From JAJTZA01 sp041749815 (GTDB taxonomy: Bacteria; Verrucomicrobiota; Verrucomicrobiia; Chthoniobacterales; Terrimicrobiaceae): DNA of 64,000 nucleotides. How positions within the stretch are numbered: the first letter of the stretch is position 1; each line of letters opens with the position of its first letter. The notes beneath the pieces are model-generated. The model ran no database searches. It was not told the DNA's origin and saw nothing but the letters and a program-made list of their open reading frames with translations. Positions 35,501 through 43,784 of the stretch are shown one piece after another. Both the position numbers and the translations under genes were made by a program. The stretch is taken from contig JBGTAR010000117.1 in NCBI GenBank assembly GCA_041749815.1, forward strand, positions 1-64,000, in the 5' to 3' direction.

Positions 35501-36536
35501 ACCGCAGGGAGATTTTCAAGACATGGACGGGCTGGCGGATCCGGTGATCGGGCGATATTTGGAAACCCCCGAAGGCACCTTCCTTTATCTCCAGAACATG
35601 ATTGCCGCCGACGTGGAGGTGGATCTGGCCCCGCCGCAAGGGGCCGCGATCACCAACCTGTCCAACGGCCAGGAGGTCAAACCGGGAGCGGCTGTCTGGA
35701 CGATCTTCCTCAAGCCTTATGAGCTTCAGTCCTTCAAGCTGTCGAAAAGCACTCCCCTCGCGCTCAAGGCGATTCGCCTCCCGGAAGGCTTCGCCAAACC
35801 CTACACCGAAACGGCGGCCAAAGCGGAAGCGAACCTCGCACTGATTGCCAAGGCCGGTGGAGACACCTCCACCTACCGGGAAAAAATCGATGCGCTCAAC
35901 CTCGCCATCAAGGAAAACCGGATGGCGGAGGCCCACCGACTCGCATTCAGCAAGATCTTCCAGCAAATGCCGTTGCAGGCCGAGGAAGCCAGAACCGGAT
36001 GGCTCAAACTGCAAAACAAAATGATCGCCGAGGGCAAATACGCGATCAACTGCGGCAGCCAAGCGTATTACTTTATGGACGAGTCGAGAAAACTCTTCTT
36101 CCCCGACCAAAAATACCTGCCCGGCGGCCACGGGTTTGTCGGGAGCCACAAGTCCGGGGCTCACGACATCAGCGTCCTGGATCGCTCCTCCTTCGACCCC
36201 TTTCTGATGGCCTCGGAGGCTTATGATGTCGAGGGGTATGCCTTCACAGTTCCCAATGGCACCTACACGGTGAAAATGCACAATTGGATCGGATTCGAGC
36301 CCGATGCCGCTCCCGGGAAAGTGATCATGTCAATGGACATCCAAGGCCAGCGTGCCTGGGACAAAATGGATCTCTTCGAGGCTCAAGGACGAGATCGCAG
36401 CAAAGCCCTCGTCTCGGAGTTCAAAGACGTCGCCGTCACCGATGGCGTCCTGCGCATCGATTGGAAACCCGTCAACAACCGCCTCGGCTGGTGCAACGCC
36501 ATCGAAATTTATCCCCAGACGCTGGAAAGCCCCTGA
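32586..36536 (+). CDS. Giant secreted LamG, barrel and malectin-like protein
   Basis: A 1,316-residue exported protein. A signal peptide (IVMCLLAISSIGLA) ends near residue 26. A LamG/concanavalin domain covers about 40-260 (FYAPFDGSTV, GTVMFWVQPDWNG, WWHLALSWDSTGWSKLYVNG). A central region about 530-960 has the look of a TIM-barrel glycosidase (FGNHPALLGIDLWTSS, TLNVVVCGDP), and the last approximately 150 residues look malectin-like (GYAFTVPNGTYTVKMH, RIDWKPVNNRLGWCNAIEIY). I cannot place the barrel in a known GH family. No close neighbour in its operon; convergent with purL. Confidence 0.6.
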   Translation: MKSTQSRLLPPLIVMCLLAISSIGLAQTSPKEVATSADFYAPFDGSTVATNNAEREVKPSLEQALTFVPGIKGQAVFVGGNGETDWAEAPALEYPSDSLFESAAGTVMFWVQPDWNGTTSPLNNLYRFFYAGERCNMFMYAWLRADLGVVPQPGMENDIANLVSPVRGSWRKGDWWHLALSWDSTGWSKLYVNGMPFTTGFGYRSGPQLMRQALDLGNIDKFAVGSSFQNSPFSNMRGNAAFDEFKVYRRALSDDEIVADYRRFMPVDIVFERRFLRAGESEQLSLDIWPGGQMIRPPVGQQVPTPVTLGLDLIVRQQDTDLEITEHFDLTIEQLKTLTLPLPSLEEGRYELTCKISYGGGTYQTNYPFFAFTQLAAAPPSQEPLQLGEPILTIDCTKETAIASGETTVQTPDGVDAYRESSPDRDSRFSYVLDLKDSGPWKGQPMMLEVYWPDDKPRTMGLYLYSKTSDKQDDRDRLAGGVQSGNEYALSGKTQVTRYLFYPWMKNYLFEARTIVRDMPAAVSKIVVRPVIGRLPNLAINKPKDLPGRYFGNLDEDQSFDVLMTLDMKGIQERRRVHLMEMLLDYMDYTGQNIFSYAFVRYGDVNYEMPGLMTGGDYFYQIAGWRMLLLDMLERRGKKFNMIINQHSMDELNKVPDRHDELLSSNYFQIDRQGETVKKFGDRLAGNPLHPQFRKELLGHMDELLRRFGNHPALLGIDLWTSSVGVGVDWLMTDLKTGYDDLTMSLFEKDTGIQVPNEGDDRFGKRFALLTGTHRTEWLAWRAKKNTAILDELAERVRATNPSLTLNVVVCGDPMEGSTDDLTSDALDFSQYYFESYGLDLPALRKMAGVVVTPMRFSTGYRWWLHRNNQISTVDELRADMTRQSIFRYPSGSHVYSYPAYFESYTNSLLPEDYNCMFQSADIKPHGRFFLEELSQDVGSVDPAVILIGSQPLGTSGRDDESREFSRAFLALPQGDFQDMDGLADPVIGRYLETPEGTFLYLQNMIAADVEVDLAPPQGAAITNLSNGQEVKPGAAVWTIFLKPYELQSFKLSKSTPLALKAIRLPEGFAKPYTETAAKAEANLALIAKAGGDTSTYREKIDALNLAIKENRMAEAHRLAFSKIFQQMPLQAEEARTGWLKLQNKMIAEGKYAINCGSQAYYFMDESRKLFFPDQKYLPGGHGFVGSHKSGAHDISVLDRSSFDPFLMASEAYDVEGYAFTVPNGTYTVKMHNWIGFEPDAAPGKVIMSMDIQGQRAWDKMDLFEAQGRDRSKALVSEFKDVAVTDGVLRIDWKPVNNRLGWCNAIEIYPQTLESP

Positions 36537-36560
36537 TCACCTTGGATGCAACCCTGTTGA

Positions 36561-36580
36561 AACGACATCCGCGCTCGTTG
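36561..36580. terminator. Weak hairpin between convergent genes
   Basis: AACGA (36561-36565) and TCGTT (36575-36579) can pair, extended by GAAAC/GTTTC with a bulge, in the short gap between the stops of the 1,316-residue protein gene and purL. It could serve as a bidirectional end signal; no clear T-run. Confidence 0.3.
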
Positions 36581-36586
36581 TTTCGG

Positions 36587-38842
36587 TCAGTTTCCTGAAA
36601 AACCTGCCATCAAATCGCCAATGGTATCTCCCCAGGAGCTTTTAAGGTCTTGGGCATCCCAGGAAATTGTCAGCCCGGCAACCTCGATTTCGAGCGTGGG
36701 GTCTTTCGTCACCGATCCCAAACGCAGAACATCGATCCCCCGCCAGGAGAGCAACGCCTCCACGGCAGCGGCATTTTTTGCGCCAACCGAGATGAGAGCA
36801 CGGGATTGGGACTCATTGAAGAGAATCACATCCGTCCGCTCCGATGAAGCTGGAATGCGAACTTTTGCTCCTTGGACAACATCACTTGAAATTGAACATT
36901 CCGCCAAAGCCACGGCCAGCCCACCCTCGCTGCAATCATGGGCAGATTTGATCAGGCCCATACGAATCACAGCGCGCAGCGCGTCGTGCAGGGCGATTTC
37001 CTTGTCATAATCCAGTGCGGGAGGCGCCCCCTTTTTCTGGCCATGAACAGCCAGCAAATAATGAGAAGCGCCGATTTCATGGCCCAATCCCCCAAGCAAA
37101 AAGATCACATCGCCGGGATCCTTGAAGGCCTGGGTCGTGATGTGGGCCGCCTTGGCGATGAGGCCGACCATGCCAACGGTCGGCGTCGGGTCGATGGCCC
37201 CTGCAGGGCTTTGATTGTAGAGGCTCACATTTCCACCGGTGACAGGCGTTTCAAAGCGCCGGCAGGCCTCGGCGAGTCCCTCGACGGATTCGCGGAGTTG
37301 AAGAAAGTTTTCTGGACGGTGAGGATTTCCAAAATTTAGGTTGTCAGTCACCGCGATAGGAACCGCCCCCGAGCACGCAAGATTTCTGGCAGCTTCGGCC
37401 ACCGCAATTTTTGCTCCCTCGCGGGGGTCTTGGAGGCAATAGATCGCATTACAATCCGTGGTCGCAGCAAGGAACTTGTCGGCTTCCCGCACATAAAACA
37501 CGGCCGCATCCGAACCTGGTAAGACGGCAGCCCCCAAGCGCACCATGTGATCGTACTGGCGCCAAACCCAGCGTTTCGAAGCAATGCTGGGATGCGAGAG
37601 CAGGGAGATCAGCGCCGCCTCCAAGGCAGGTTTGTCCGGGGAAGCGATGTTCTCCAAAAGCGTGGCTGTATCGGAAGGGTGCGGCAGCGGTTTGGGTGCA
37701 GCGTCCCTCACATAAATGGGGGCATCGTCGGCCAGTTGCTTGGCTGGAATTTCCACAACTGTTCTGCCGCCTTCTTTGACCCGCATGAACCCGTCATCTT
37801 TCACCTCGCCGACTTCGGCATAAGGAAGATCCCATTTTTCAAAAATCTCACGGACGGTGGCTTCCTGGCCCTTTTTGACAATGACCAACATGCGCTCCTG
37901 CGACTCGCTCAAAAGGATTTCGTAAGGCGTCATTCCGGTCTCACGCTTTGGCACAAGCTCCGTGTCAATCTCGACTCCCGTGCCACCCCGGCTTGCGGTT
38001 TCGCAGGTCGAGCAGGTCAGACCGGCAGCACCCATATCCTGGATCCCGGCGACGCACCCGCTGGCCAGCAACTCCAGACAGGCTTCCAGCAACAATTTTT
38101 CACGGAAGGGATCGCCCACTTGTACGGCAGGTCGATCTTCTTTGCTTTCTTCAGTCAGATCCCGTGAAGCAAAGGCCGCGCCGGCCAATCCATCACGTCC
38201 GGTTTCAGCCCCCACATAAAACACCGGATTTCCAACACCGGACGCCGCGCCGCGGGCGATTTCTTCATGACGCAAAATCCCAAGGCAAAACACATTCACG
38301 AGGGGGTTCCCTGCATAGGAATCATCAAAATAAACTTCGCCCCCAATGGTTGGAATCCCAATGCAATTTCCATAGTGGGCAATGCCCGAAACGACGCCTG
38401 CAAACAATCGACGATTTGTGGCACCCGCCTCGCCGCGAATGTCTCCAAACCGCAAGGAGTTCATAGAAAACACGGGGCGTGCTCCCATCGTAAAAATATC
38501 GCGAATGATTCCGCCAACTCCTGTGGCCGCGCCCTGGAATGGCTCGATGGCACTTGGGTGGTTGTGGCTCTCCATCTTGAATGCCACCGCCCAACCATCT
38601 CCGATATCAATGACCCCGGCATTTTCCTCACCGGCTTTCACCAGCACGCGGTCTCCCTCCGTCGGGAATTTCCGAAGTTCAGGTTTCGAGTTTTTGTAAG
38701 AACAATGCTCGCTCCACATCACGGAAAACACTCCCAGCTCCGTCAAATTAGGAGCCCGTCCAAGGATGCCTTCAATGCGGGCATATTCCTCCGGCGTGAT
38801 GCCGTGTTTCTCGATCACTTCAGGTGTTATGTCAGTTGCCAT
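36587..38842 (-). CDS. purL: Phosphoribosylformylglycinamidine synthase subunit PurL
   Basis: A 751-residue small-type PurL, the ATP-dependent FGAM synthase subunit of purine biosynthesis. Conserved segments are SVMWSEHCSYKNSK, FKMESHNHPSAIEP (catalytic histidine and P-loop-like region), GGIIRDIFTMGARP, IQDMGAAGLTCSTCE and TDNLNFGNP. It works with the PurS and PurQ proteins encoded just upstream. It overlaps purQ by 11 bp. Normal length and intact motifs, so it is a functional housekeeping gene. Confidence 0.97.
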   Translation of the reverse strand: MATDITPEVIEKHGITPEEYARIEGILGRAPNLTELGVFSVMWSEHCSYKNSKPELRKFPTEGDRVLVKAGEENAGVIDIGDGWAVAFKMESHNHPSAIEPFQGAATGVGGIIRDIFTMGARPVFSMNSLRFGDIRGEAGATNRRLFAGVVSGIAHYGNCIGIPTIGGEVYFDDSYAGNPLVNVFCLGILRHEEIARGAASGVGNPVFYVGAETGRDGLAGAAFASRDLTEESKEDRPAVQVGDPFREKLLLEACLELLASGCVAGIQDMGAAGLTCSTCETASRGGTGVEIDTELVPKRETGMTPYEILLSESQERMLVIVKKGQEATVREIFEKWDLPYAEVGEVKDDGFMRVKEGGRTVVEIPAKQLADDAPIYVRDAAPKPLPHPSDTATLLENIASPDKPALEAALISLLSHPSIASKRWVWRQYDHMVRLGAAVLPGSDAAVFYVREADKFLAATTDCNAIYCLQDPREGAKIAVAEAARNLACSGAVPIAVTDNLNFGNPHRPENFLQLRESVEGLAEACRRFETPVTGGNVSLYNQSPAGAIDPTPTVGMVGLIAKAAHITTQAFKDPGDVIFLLGGLGHEIGASHYLLAVHGQKKGAPPALDYDKEIALHDALRAVIRMGLIKSAHDCSEGGLAVALAECSISSDVVQGAKVRIPASSERTDVILFNESQSRALISVGAKNAAAVEALLSWRGIDVLRLGSVTKDPTLEIEVAGLTISWDAQDLKSSWGDTIGDLMAGFSGN

Positions 38843-39518
38843 GAATCAAACTTTCAAAAATGACGCGTCCATCCGTGCTGCCCAAAAGTGCACCGCAGGC
38901 CCGCTCCGGGTGAGGCATCAGCCCAAACACATTGCGGGCCTTGTTGGTGATGCCGGCGATGTTATCGCAGGACCCGTTTGGATTCGCGGCGGCGGTCGTA
39001 CGGCCCTGCTCGTCGCAATAACGCAGCAAAATTTGATCGTTGGCCCTCAATTGCCTGAGCGTGTCTTCATCCGCAAAATAACACCCCTCCCCATGAGCCA
39101 CGGGGATTCTCAAAATCCCACCCGTCAGTCCCGCGCTGGTGAATTTTGTGCCATGACGCTCCATCCGCACCCCCACATGCTCGCAAATAAAATGCAGGCC
39201 CTTGTTTCGCACCAAGGCCCCTGGCAACAACCCCGCCTCACACAAAATTTGAAACCCATTACAAATCCCGATCACTGGTCCCCCAGCCGCAGCAAATGTT
39301 TTTACCGCGGCCATGATGGGTGAAAACCGCGCAATGGCCCCGCACCGCAGATAATCGCCATAAGAAAACCCTCCCGGCAAAATCACCGCATCGAATCCCT
39401 CCAGCGACGTGTCTTTGTGCCAGACGAAATCAGCTTCCACGCCTTCGAAACTCCGAAGGGCCAGCACACAATCCTGATCACAATTCGACCCCGGAAATCG
39501 GATGACAGCAACTTTCAT
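38832..39518 (-). CDS. purQ: Phosphoribosylformylglycinamidine synthase subunit PurQ
   Basis: A 228-residue class I glutamine amidotransferase supplying ammonia to PurL. The nucleophile cysteine is in GICNGFQILCEAG, the start is VAVIRFPGSNCDQD, and the His-Glu pair is in MPHPERA. It overlaps purS by 4 bp (39515-39518) and purL by 11 bp, forming the compact purSQL operon of the non-fused FGAM synthase type. Confidence 0.97.
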   Translation of the reverse strand: MKVAVIRFPGSNCDQDCVLALRSFEGVEADFVWHKDTSLEGFDAVILPGGFSYGDYLRCGAIARFSPIMAAVKTFAAAGGPVIGICNGFQILCEAGLLPGALVRNKGLHFICEHVGVRMERHGTKFTSAGLTGGILRIPVAHGEGCYFADEDTLRQLRANDQILLRYCDEQGRTTAAANPNGSCDNIAGITNKARNVFGLMPHPERACGALLGSTDGRVIFESLIHGN

Positions 39519-39745
39519 CCCTCGATCCGGTAGTCCTCGATCACCGGGTTGGAAAGCAGATCCCTCGCGACCTCCTCCAGCTTGGCACGATCCGGAGCCT
39601 CATCGAACTCGATCTCAATCGACTTGCCCACACGCACCCGCCCCACCCCGGTCAACCCGGAATGCTTCATCGCCTCGGCCGTCGCGGCCCCCTGGGGGTC
39701 CAACACCGACGGCTTCGGAATCACAGTCACAACAACTTTTGCCAT
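39515..39745 (-). CDS. purS: Phosphoribosylformylglycinamidine synthase subunit PurS
   Basis: A 76-residue PurS protein, which bridges PurQ and PurL in the FGAM synthase complex. It shows the typical start VVVTVIPKPSVLDPQGAATA, then GLTGVGRVRVGKSIEIEFD and the end LLSNPVIEDYRIE. First gene of the purSQL operon; the promoter should lie in the short gap to 39926, where I see no distinct motif. Confidence 0.95.
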   Translation of the reverse strand: MAKVVVTVIPKPSVLDPQGAATAEAMKHSGLTGVGRVRVGKSIEIEFDEAPDRAKLEEVARDLLSNPVIEDYRIEG

Positions 39746-39926
39746 TCCCCCATGCTCCCGTTCCTCCCCTCACCAGACAAGCGCAAACTCACCAAAACCC
39801 AAAATTCCCTGATGTGACTGGCAGCACCCTGCGGTCACAATAGCCATAAGTCGGTGGGCGTGGGACTACCGCGTCCAACGCGCGAAGCGATCAAATGATA
39901 ATAGGGCTTGGCAACTTGCCTCGCAC

Positions 39927-40913
39927 TTATGCTCTGCTTCTCTTGAAAGAGGTCTTGGTGTAGCCTCCAGTCTCTTCATGCTTCGGGAGGCTCAACTTCC
40001 ATACTTCATTACTTAATGGTCTTGCATGCCCCCCGGCCAACCATATTTCGTCTTGAAATACCCAAGCCGCTTGAGCATGGCGGCCAGACCAGATGGATGG
40101 AGTGTCCAGACTTGTCCAATTGATGCCGTCGGGCGAATACCAAGCATCTGCCCAGTCGTGAAACGGCTCTTTGGACCATCCCCCCAGAACCCAAAGGCAG
40201 TCCCGGTACACTAGTGCTGAAAACCAAAGGCGCGGTGCCCATGAGCAGTCCGTAGAGACTTGCGTCCATTCGAGGCCATCGGCGGAACACCAAACATCAT
40301 TAAATGCCTTATATTTGGGAAGGTAATTACCACCTCCAAGAACCCACATTTTATCTTGAAACACGACGACTTGGTGAAAAGCCCTCGGAACCCAAGGAGC
40401 CGATTCAAGGACCATTTGCCAATTTTTCCCATCGGTCGAGGACCAAACGTCATTCTTTTGATCGCAGACACTTCCTTGAAAGTAGTTTTGAACACCTCCA
40501 AAAACCCACATCTTTCCGACGAAAGATACGGCCGCGGCCCCGACCCGGGGCGACCATCCAGCGGACGAACACACAGAAGTCCACAACTCTCCATCAAAAG
40601 TCGACCAAACTTCGTTGCCCGGGGCACCATCCGGCATACGACCATTGTACCATCCTCCCATGACCCACAGCCGGTCAGCATGGCTTAATGCGATCGGGAA
40701 ATCACTGAACTTCCATGGGGCAACATCAAGAGACAAATGCCAATTCAGGCCATCGGAAGAACTCCACACATCTCGTGGACAGGGAATCCATGAATCAAAC
40801 CACCCCCCGAGAATCCAGACTTTTTCATTAAACACTGCGTATCCCATGGAGTCACGGGGCTTCCAGGGGGCGGAGCCAACATGAACCCAATCCGGGATGT
40901 GGCGTGTTCTCAT
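39927..40913 (-). CDS. Kelch-repeat beta-propeller protein without signal peptide
   Basis: A 328-residue protein made of about six Kelch-like blades, each with a W-V-L-G-G or W-V-F-G-G core followed by NDVWSS-DG-NW: for example VWILGGWFDSW, LWVMGGWYNG, MWVFGGVQN, MWVLGGGNYLPK, LWVLGGWSK and IWLAGGHARP. The frame has a stop directly before the ATG, so no signal peptide can be added. The exported homologue at 50723-51769 shares the blade consensus. Role unknown; Kelch propellers usually bind other molecules. Sialic-acid-related Kelch epimerases such as NanM are a distant comparison only. Confidence 0.7.
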   Translation of the reverse strand: MRTRHIPDWVHVGSAPWKPRDSMGYAVFNEKVWILGGWFDSWIPCPRDVWSSSDGLNWHLSLDVAPWKFSDFPIALSHADRLWVMGGWYNGRMPDGAPGNEVWSTFDGELWTSVCSSAGWSPRVGAAAVSFVGKMWVFGGVQNYFQGSVCDQKNDVWSSTDGKNWQMVLESAPWVPRAFHQVVVFQDKMWVLGGGNYLPKYKAFNDVWCSADGLEWTQVSTDCSWAPRLWFSALVYRDCLWVLGGWSKEPFHDWADAWYSPDGINWTSLDTPSIWSGRHAQAAWVFQDEIWLAGGHARPLSNEVWKLSLPKHEETGGYTKTSFKRSRA

Positions 40914-41006
40914 TTATATGCGAAGTAACATACCTTGGAACATCACCCATTCCCGGATGCGCCAAAGGCCTTCCAGGTGTGGATCGGTGAATGACTCCTG
41001 TTAAAT

Positions 41007-42587
41007 CTAAAGGTTCAATGTCGCCGGATCCACCGTTTGTAAGTCAACTTTATCGGCACCAACATAGAATCGGAGCAGTTCGCTCTGACTTTCTGGATCC
41101 CAGATCTTCACCCAGCCCGCGTTCAGAGTGACCAGTTCATCGCCTTTAATACCATCGACATCGGCTACAGCGATTGCCCGAGTTGCATGACCAACTAGGA
41201 ATGAGTCGGTCGTGACATCGTTCTCTTTCGCAACAACGTTCCAACCTTCAACCTGCAGAGATTTTTTGCCCAGCATCGCCGGTGCACCTTGCTTGGGCCA
41301 ATCAATGGGGGACGATGTCTCTATGGGCTTCCCGGTCACTGCGTCCCAAGCCGTTACTTTTTCTCCATCGGTCGTCAAAATCACGCGGGGTACCGTTGCA
41401 TTTGGATTCGGCACATCGTCTTCTTGGCGACTCGACCATGTCCAATCTCCTGCGTCCAGGGCTGCGTTGGCTTGGCTCCAATAATCCATCATTGCATCAA
41501 TCCAGGCCTGTTTGTCAGTCCACGGTTCTGGGAGCCACCAATCTGTCCAAATCCAGTAGCCATCGGCGTATGCTGCGCTGTTAAAGGATTGTCGAGTCGT
41601 GAACTTATACGCCGAACCATCTTTTGGCCCAGGTGATTGCGGATAATGTCCCGCGAGCACCACAATCGGATAACCGCAATTCTGAGCATCCCTCGACATT
41701 TTGGAGGCACTCACCAAAGCCCACTTCAGTCCAGTCCGAGCGGGCTCTTCGGCGTCATATCCCCCATCAAATGCATTACTGTAGATTGTGCGTCCATATA
41801 ATGTTGCATCAAGATTAATCACAGGCGCTTCCGTCGATGCTACACTTTGCATGATGTGCTCTTTGAAAGCACCCCAACCATACACACCAATTTGAAATTT
41901 CGGATTAATTCCATCGACGGCTTTTCGTAGTTTTCTTGCTTGTTCAGCAACCTTCTTAGCTTGAAATTCAACGTAGAGGGAAAGCACTTGGAGGTCGTCA
42001 AGGTATTTCCGTCGCTCGCTGGCAGCCGGAAGCGGATCCGGCACAGCTCTTTCCAGCATTTTAAGGAAAGCTGCGAACGTTTCATCATCATAGGATTCAC
42101 AAAATCCATCAGTTTTATTCTTGTCGTAAATTTCGAAATCCAGCAACGCCCCCTTCAAATTTGGATATTTTAGGGACAGCTTTGCTTGTTCAACCATTTC
42201 TTCCGTCACCTTCGCCCAGCTAGCCTCACTTGTTGGGAGGGAGAAGCGGGTTGTCTTCCCCATCCTCGTCACCGTGCGATCCACCTTTTCATCCTCGCTC
42301 GCATTGGTCATTCCCATCTGCCAGGTCATAACCGCAAGCCCGGCGTCAGCCGCCTTTTGGCAAAATCCCTCGACGTCTTCCATCCAGCGATCGACAGCCA
42401 CGGTGAAACCTGCGTCAGCAAGTTGTTTAAAATCAGCCTCTGTTAACTTTCCGTGCCCAGGATGAACTTTTGTCACGAAAAGACGGGAGCCAGGGCCAAT
42501 CCCGTCGTCAGCGCTAAATCCATTTAATGTGGGTGCCAGCAAAGCAAAAAGAAAGAGAGAGCGAGTAAGGAGGGTAGAGAACTTCAT
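41007..42587 (-). CDS. Exported TIM-barrel protein with D-x-E motif
   Basis: A 526-residue protein with a signal peptide (LLTRSLFLFALLAPTLNGFSA; ATG at 42587). The N-terminal part resembles a glycosidase-like barrel: LFVTKVHPGHGKLTEADFKQ, FTVAVDRWMEDVEGF, GALLDFEIYDKN with an acidic D-x-E, and YADGYWIWTDWWLPEPW. The C-terminal approximately 100 residues look beta-propeller or VCBS-like (AIAVADVDGIKGDELVTLNAG). The protein encoded at 46982-48700 has the comparable VDWEIYES motif, so the two may be distant members of one family. No known GH family recognised. Confidence 0.55.
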   Translation of the reverse strand: MKFSTLLTRSLFLFALLAPTLNGFSADDGIGPGSRLFVTKVHPGHGKLTEADFKQLADAGFTVAVDRWMEDVEGFCQKAADAGLAVMTWQMGMTNASEDEKVDRTVTRMGKTTRFSLPTSEASWAKVTEEMVEQAKLSLKYPNLKGALLDFEIYDKNKTDGFCESYDDETFAAFLKMLERAVPDPLPAASERRKYLDDLQVLSLYVEFQAKKVAEQARKLRKAVDGINPKFQIGVYGWGAFKEHIMQSVASTEAPVINLDATLYGRTIYSNAFDGGYDAEEPARTGLKWALVSASKMSRDAQNCGYPIVVLAGHYPQSPGPKDGSAYKFTTRQSFNSAAYADGYWIWTDWWLPEPWTDKQAWIDAMMDYWSQANAALDAGDWTWSSRQEDDVPNPNATVPRVILTTDGEKVTAWDAVTGKPIETSSPIDWPKQGAPAMLGKKSLQVEGWNVVAKENDVTTDSFLVGHATRAIAVADVDGIKGDELVTLNAGWVKIWDPESQSELLRFYVGADKVDLQTVDPATLNL

Positions 42588-42649
42588 AGAAAAAATGATC
42601 AATTAATGGAAAGTAGGGGAATGCCACGCAAACGGAGCGGTGGCAAAAT

Positions 42650-42676
42650 GCATCTGGCTAATGTCATTCCAGATGC
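42650..42676. terminator. Inverted repeat after PEP-CTERM gene
   Basis: GCATCTGG (42650-42657) and CCAGATGC (42669-42676), an 8-bp perfect inverted repeat with an 11-bp loop, lie beyond the stop of the minus-strand PEP-CTERM gene and upstream of the barrel-protein gene. It could be a terminator-like hairpin or an operator; no adjacent T-run. Confidence 0.4.
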
Positions 42677-42682
42677 AACACT

Positions 42683-42724
42683 GCACCCGCCTGGTTTATC
42701 TTAGATCACAAAACAAGCGGGTGC
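42683..42724. repeat. Second inverted repeat, GCACCCGC / GCGGGTGC
   Basis: GCACCCGC (42683-42690) and GCGGGTGC (42717-42724), perfect 8-bp arms 26 bp apart, between the PEP-CTERM stop and the first hairpin. Together they make this 120-bp gap unusually rich in dyad symmetry. Confidence 0.4.
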
Positions 42725-42740
42725 GCGTATTACTTTGCTC

Positions 42741-43490
42741 TTAGCAAGACCGGCGGCGACGGACCAACAGAGCAGCAGCTCCAACAGCAAGTAAGGTAAA
42801 CGTTCCGGGTTCTGGAACTGTCACTGCTGTTAGATTCAAAGAATCAATACCCGCGCCTGCTCCAGTTGAGATCTGCTCAATCAGGATCCGAAAGCCTACC
42901 TGCCCGGGGACAGCCGTGTTCCAACGTGAACTGTCGATATCTGCTGTGTCTTCGTCAAATCCTGATCCACCGATTGTCAGATAAAATGACCCTTCTGGCC
43001 AAGAATCCGTATCATAATTGTAAGCAAAAGATCTTACTCCCGCCCCTCTCATGACCGTGGTGATGGATAGTGAGGTCAAAAAGGATGCATCAACGGGAAT
43101 GATGAATTCGTATTCGATGAACCTACCCGGAACTTCGAGCATAATCACATTTCCGATACCATCCCATTGTTCGGCATCATATGATACAGTGCTATTCGCC
43201 CAAGTGCCCAGAAGAGTTTCAGGATTGGCCGGAGGGGCAGGCGGTTCGTCGCGCCACCGATATTCGTCTGTAAAAACGTATGTTCCGGGAATAGATTCCG
43301 TCATGGTGACAACATTTCCAGGCGAACCGATAAAGACGGTAGCTGATGCGGTGTTGATCCCCAAAAGAACGAGGAGTGCCGCAAGTGTTTTCGCTAAGGA
43401 CTGATGCAACGCTCGCTTCCAAGAGCGATCTGAGTTTGCTCCGCTGCTGAGTGCCGATCGTAAGGTAAACGTGTTCTTTTTTATGGTTTT
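42741..43490 (-). CDS. PEP-CTERM protein, second
   Basis: A 249-residue exported protein. The ATG at 43490 is preferred over the longer frame from 43526. The hydrophobic export segment is AKTLAALLVLLGINTASAT, then a beta-rich domain (FIEYEFIIPVDASFLTSLSI, GSFYLTIGGSGFDED, VGFRILIEQISTGAG), ending with the sorting signal VPEPGTFTLLAVGAAALLV then RRRR. The body differs from the other PEP-CTERM protein. Divergent from the LacI-type regulator, with a CACGTG palindrome 47 bp upstream of its start, so it is a likely target of that regulator. Confidence 0.82.
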   Translation of the reverse strand, partial: KTIKKNTFTLRSALSSGANSDRSWKRALHQSLAKTLAALLVLLGINTASATVFIGSPGNVVTMTESIPGTYVFTDEYRWRDEPPAPPANPETLLGTWANSTVSYDAEQWDGIGNVIMLEVPGRFIEYEFIIPVDASFLTSLSITTVMRGAGVRSFAYNYDTDSWPEGSFYLTIGGSGFDEDTADIDSSRWNTAVPGQVGFRILIEQISTGAGAGIDSLNLTAVTVPEPGTFTLLAVGAAALLVRRRRSC

Positions 43491-43536
43491 CATGTGATGG
43501 GTTATTTTTGATGGTGGTAATTGCAAATTACTGCTA

Positions 43537-43542
43537 CACGTG
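43537..43542. promoter_or_regulatory. CACGTG palindrome, candidate LacI operator
   Basis: CTACACGTGTTG surrounds the hexamer; it is close to the perfect palindrome CAACACGTGTTG. It lies between the divergent PEP-CTERM and LacI-type regulator genes. Similar sites occur at 43759-43770, 57878-57883 and 60292-60297. Confidence 0.45.
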
Positions 43543-43745
43543 TTGCGTAATAGACAGTAGATATATTAATTTACATTTTTTTGCTTTATATTTAAGATCG
43601 GATTTGATGTCAACAATAAAAATAAACTCTTTTCGTTGGAGATTTGGTGGTGGCTTTCAAACCAGCAAAACAAGCCCCTTCCTCCTGGAAATAAGATCGC
43701 AAAGGCAAGCTCACAGAAACCGAATTGGAGACAAATAACAAAAGT

Positions 43746-43776
43746 TTGACAGATTTCGCAACTCGTGTTGTATTTT
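43746..43776 (+). promoter_or_regulatory. Promoter of the LacI-type gene with overlapping operator
   Basis: TTGACA (43746-43751) followed by TGTATT (43769-43774, spacer 17) or TATTTT (43771-43776) resembles a sigma-70 promoter. The spacer contains CAACTCGTGTTG (43759-43770), one mismatch from the palindrome CAACACGTGTTG, so a bound repressor would cover the promoter: likely autoregulation. Confidence 0.45.
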
Positions 43777-43784
43777 ATGTTTTT

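Noticed and set aside
39927..40913. Sialic-acid mutarotase (NanM) assignment for the Kelch protein
   Set aside because: Blade pattern is general Kelch; NanM-specific residues were not identifiable and there are no other sialic acid genes.
41007..42587. Calling the exported barrel protein a GH18 chitinase
   Set aside because: It has an acidic D-x-E motif but not the D-x-x-D-x-D-x-E signature.
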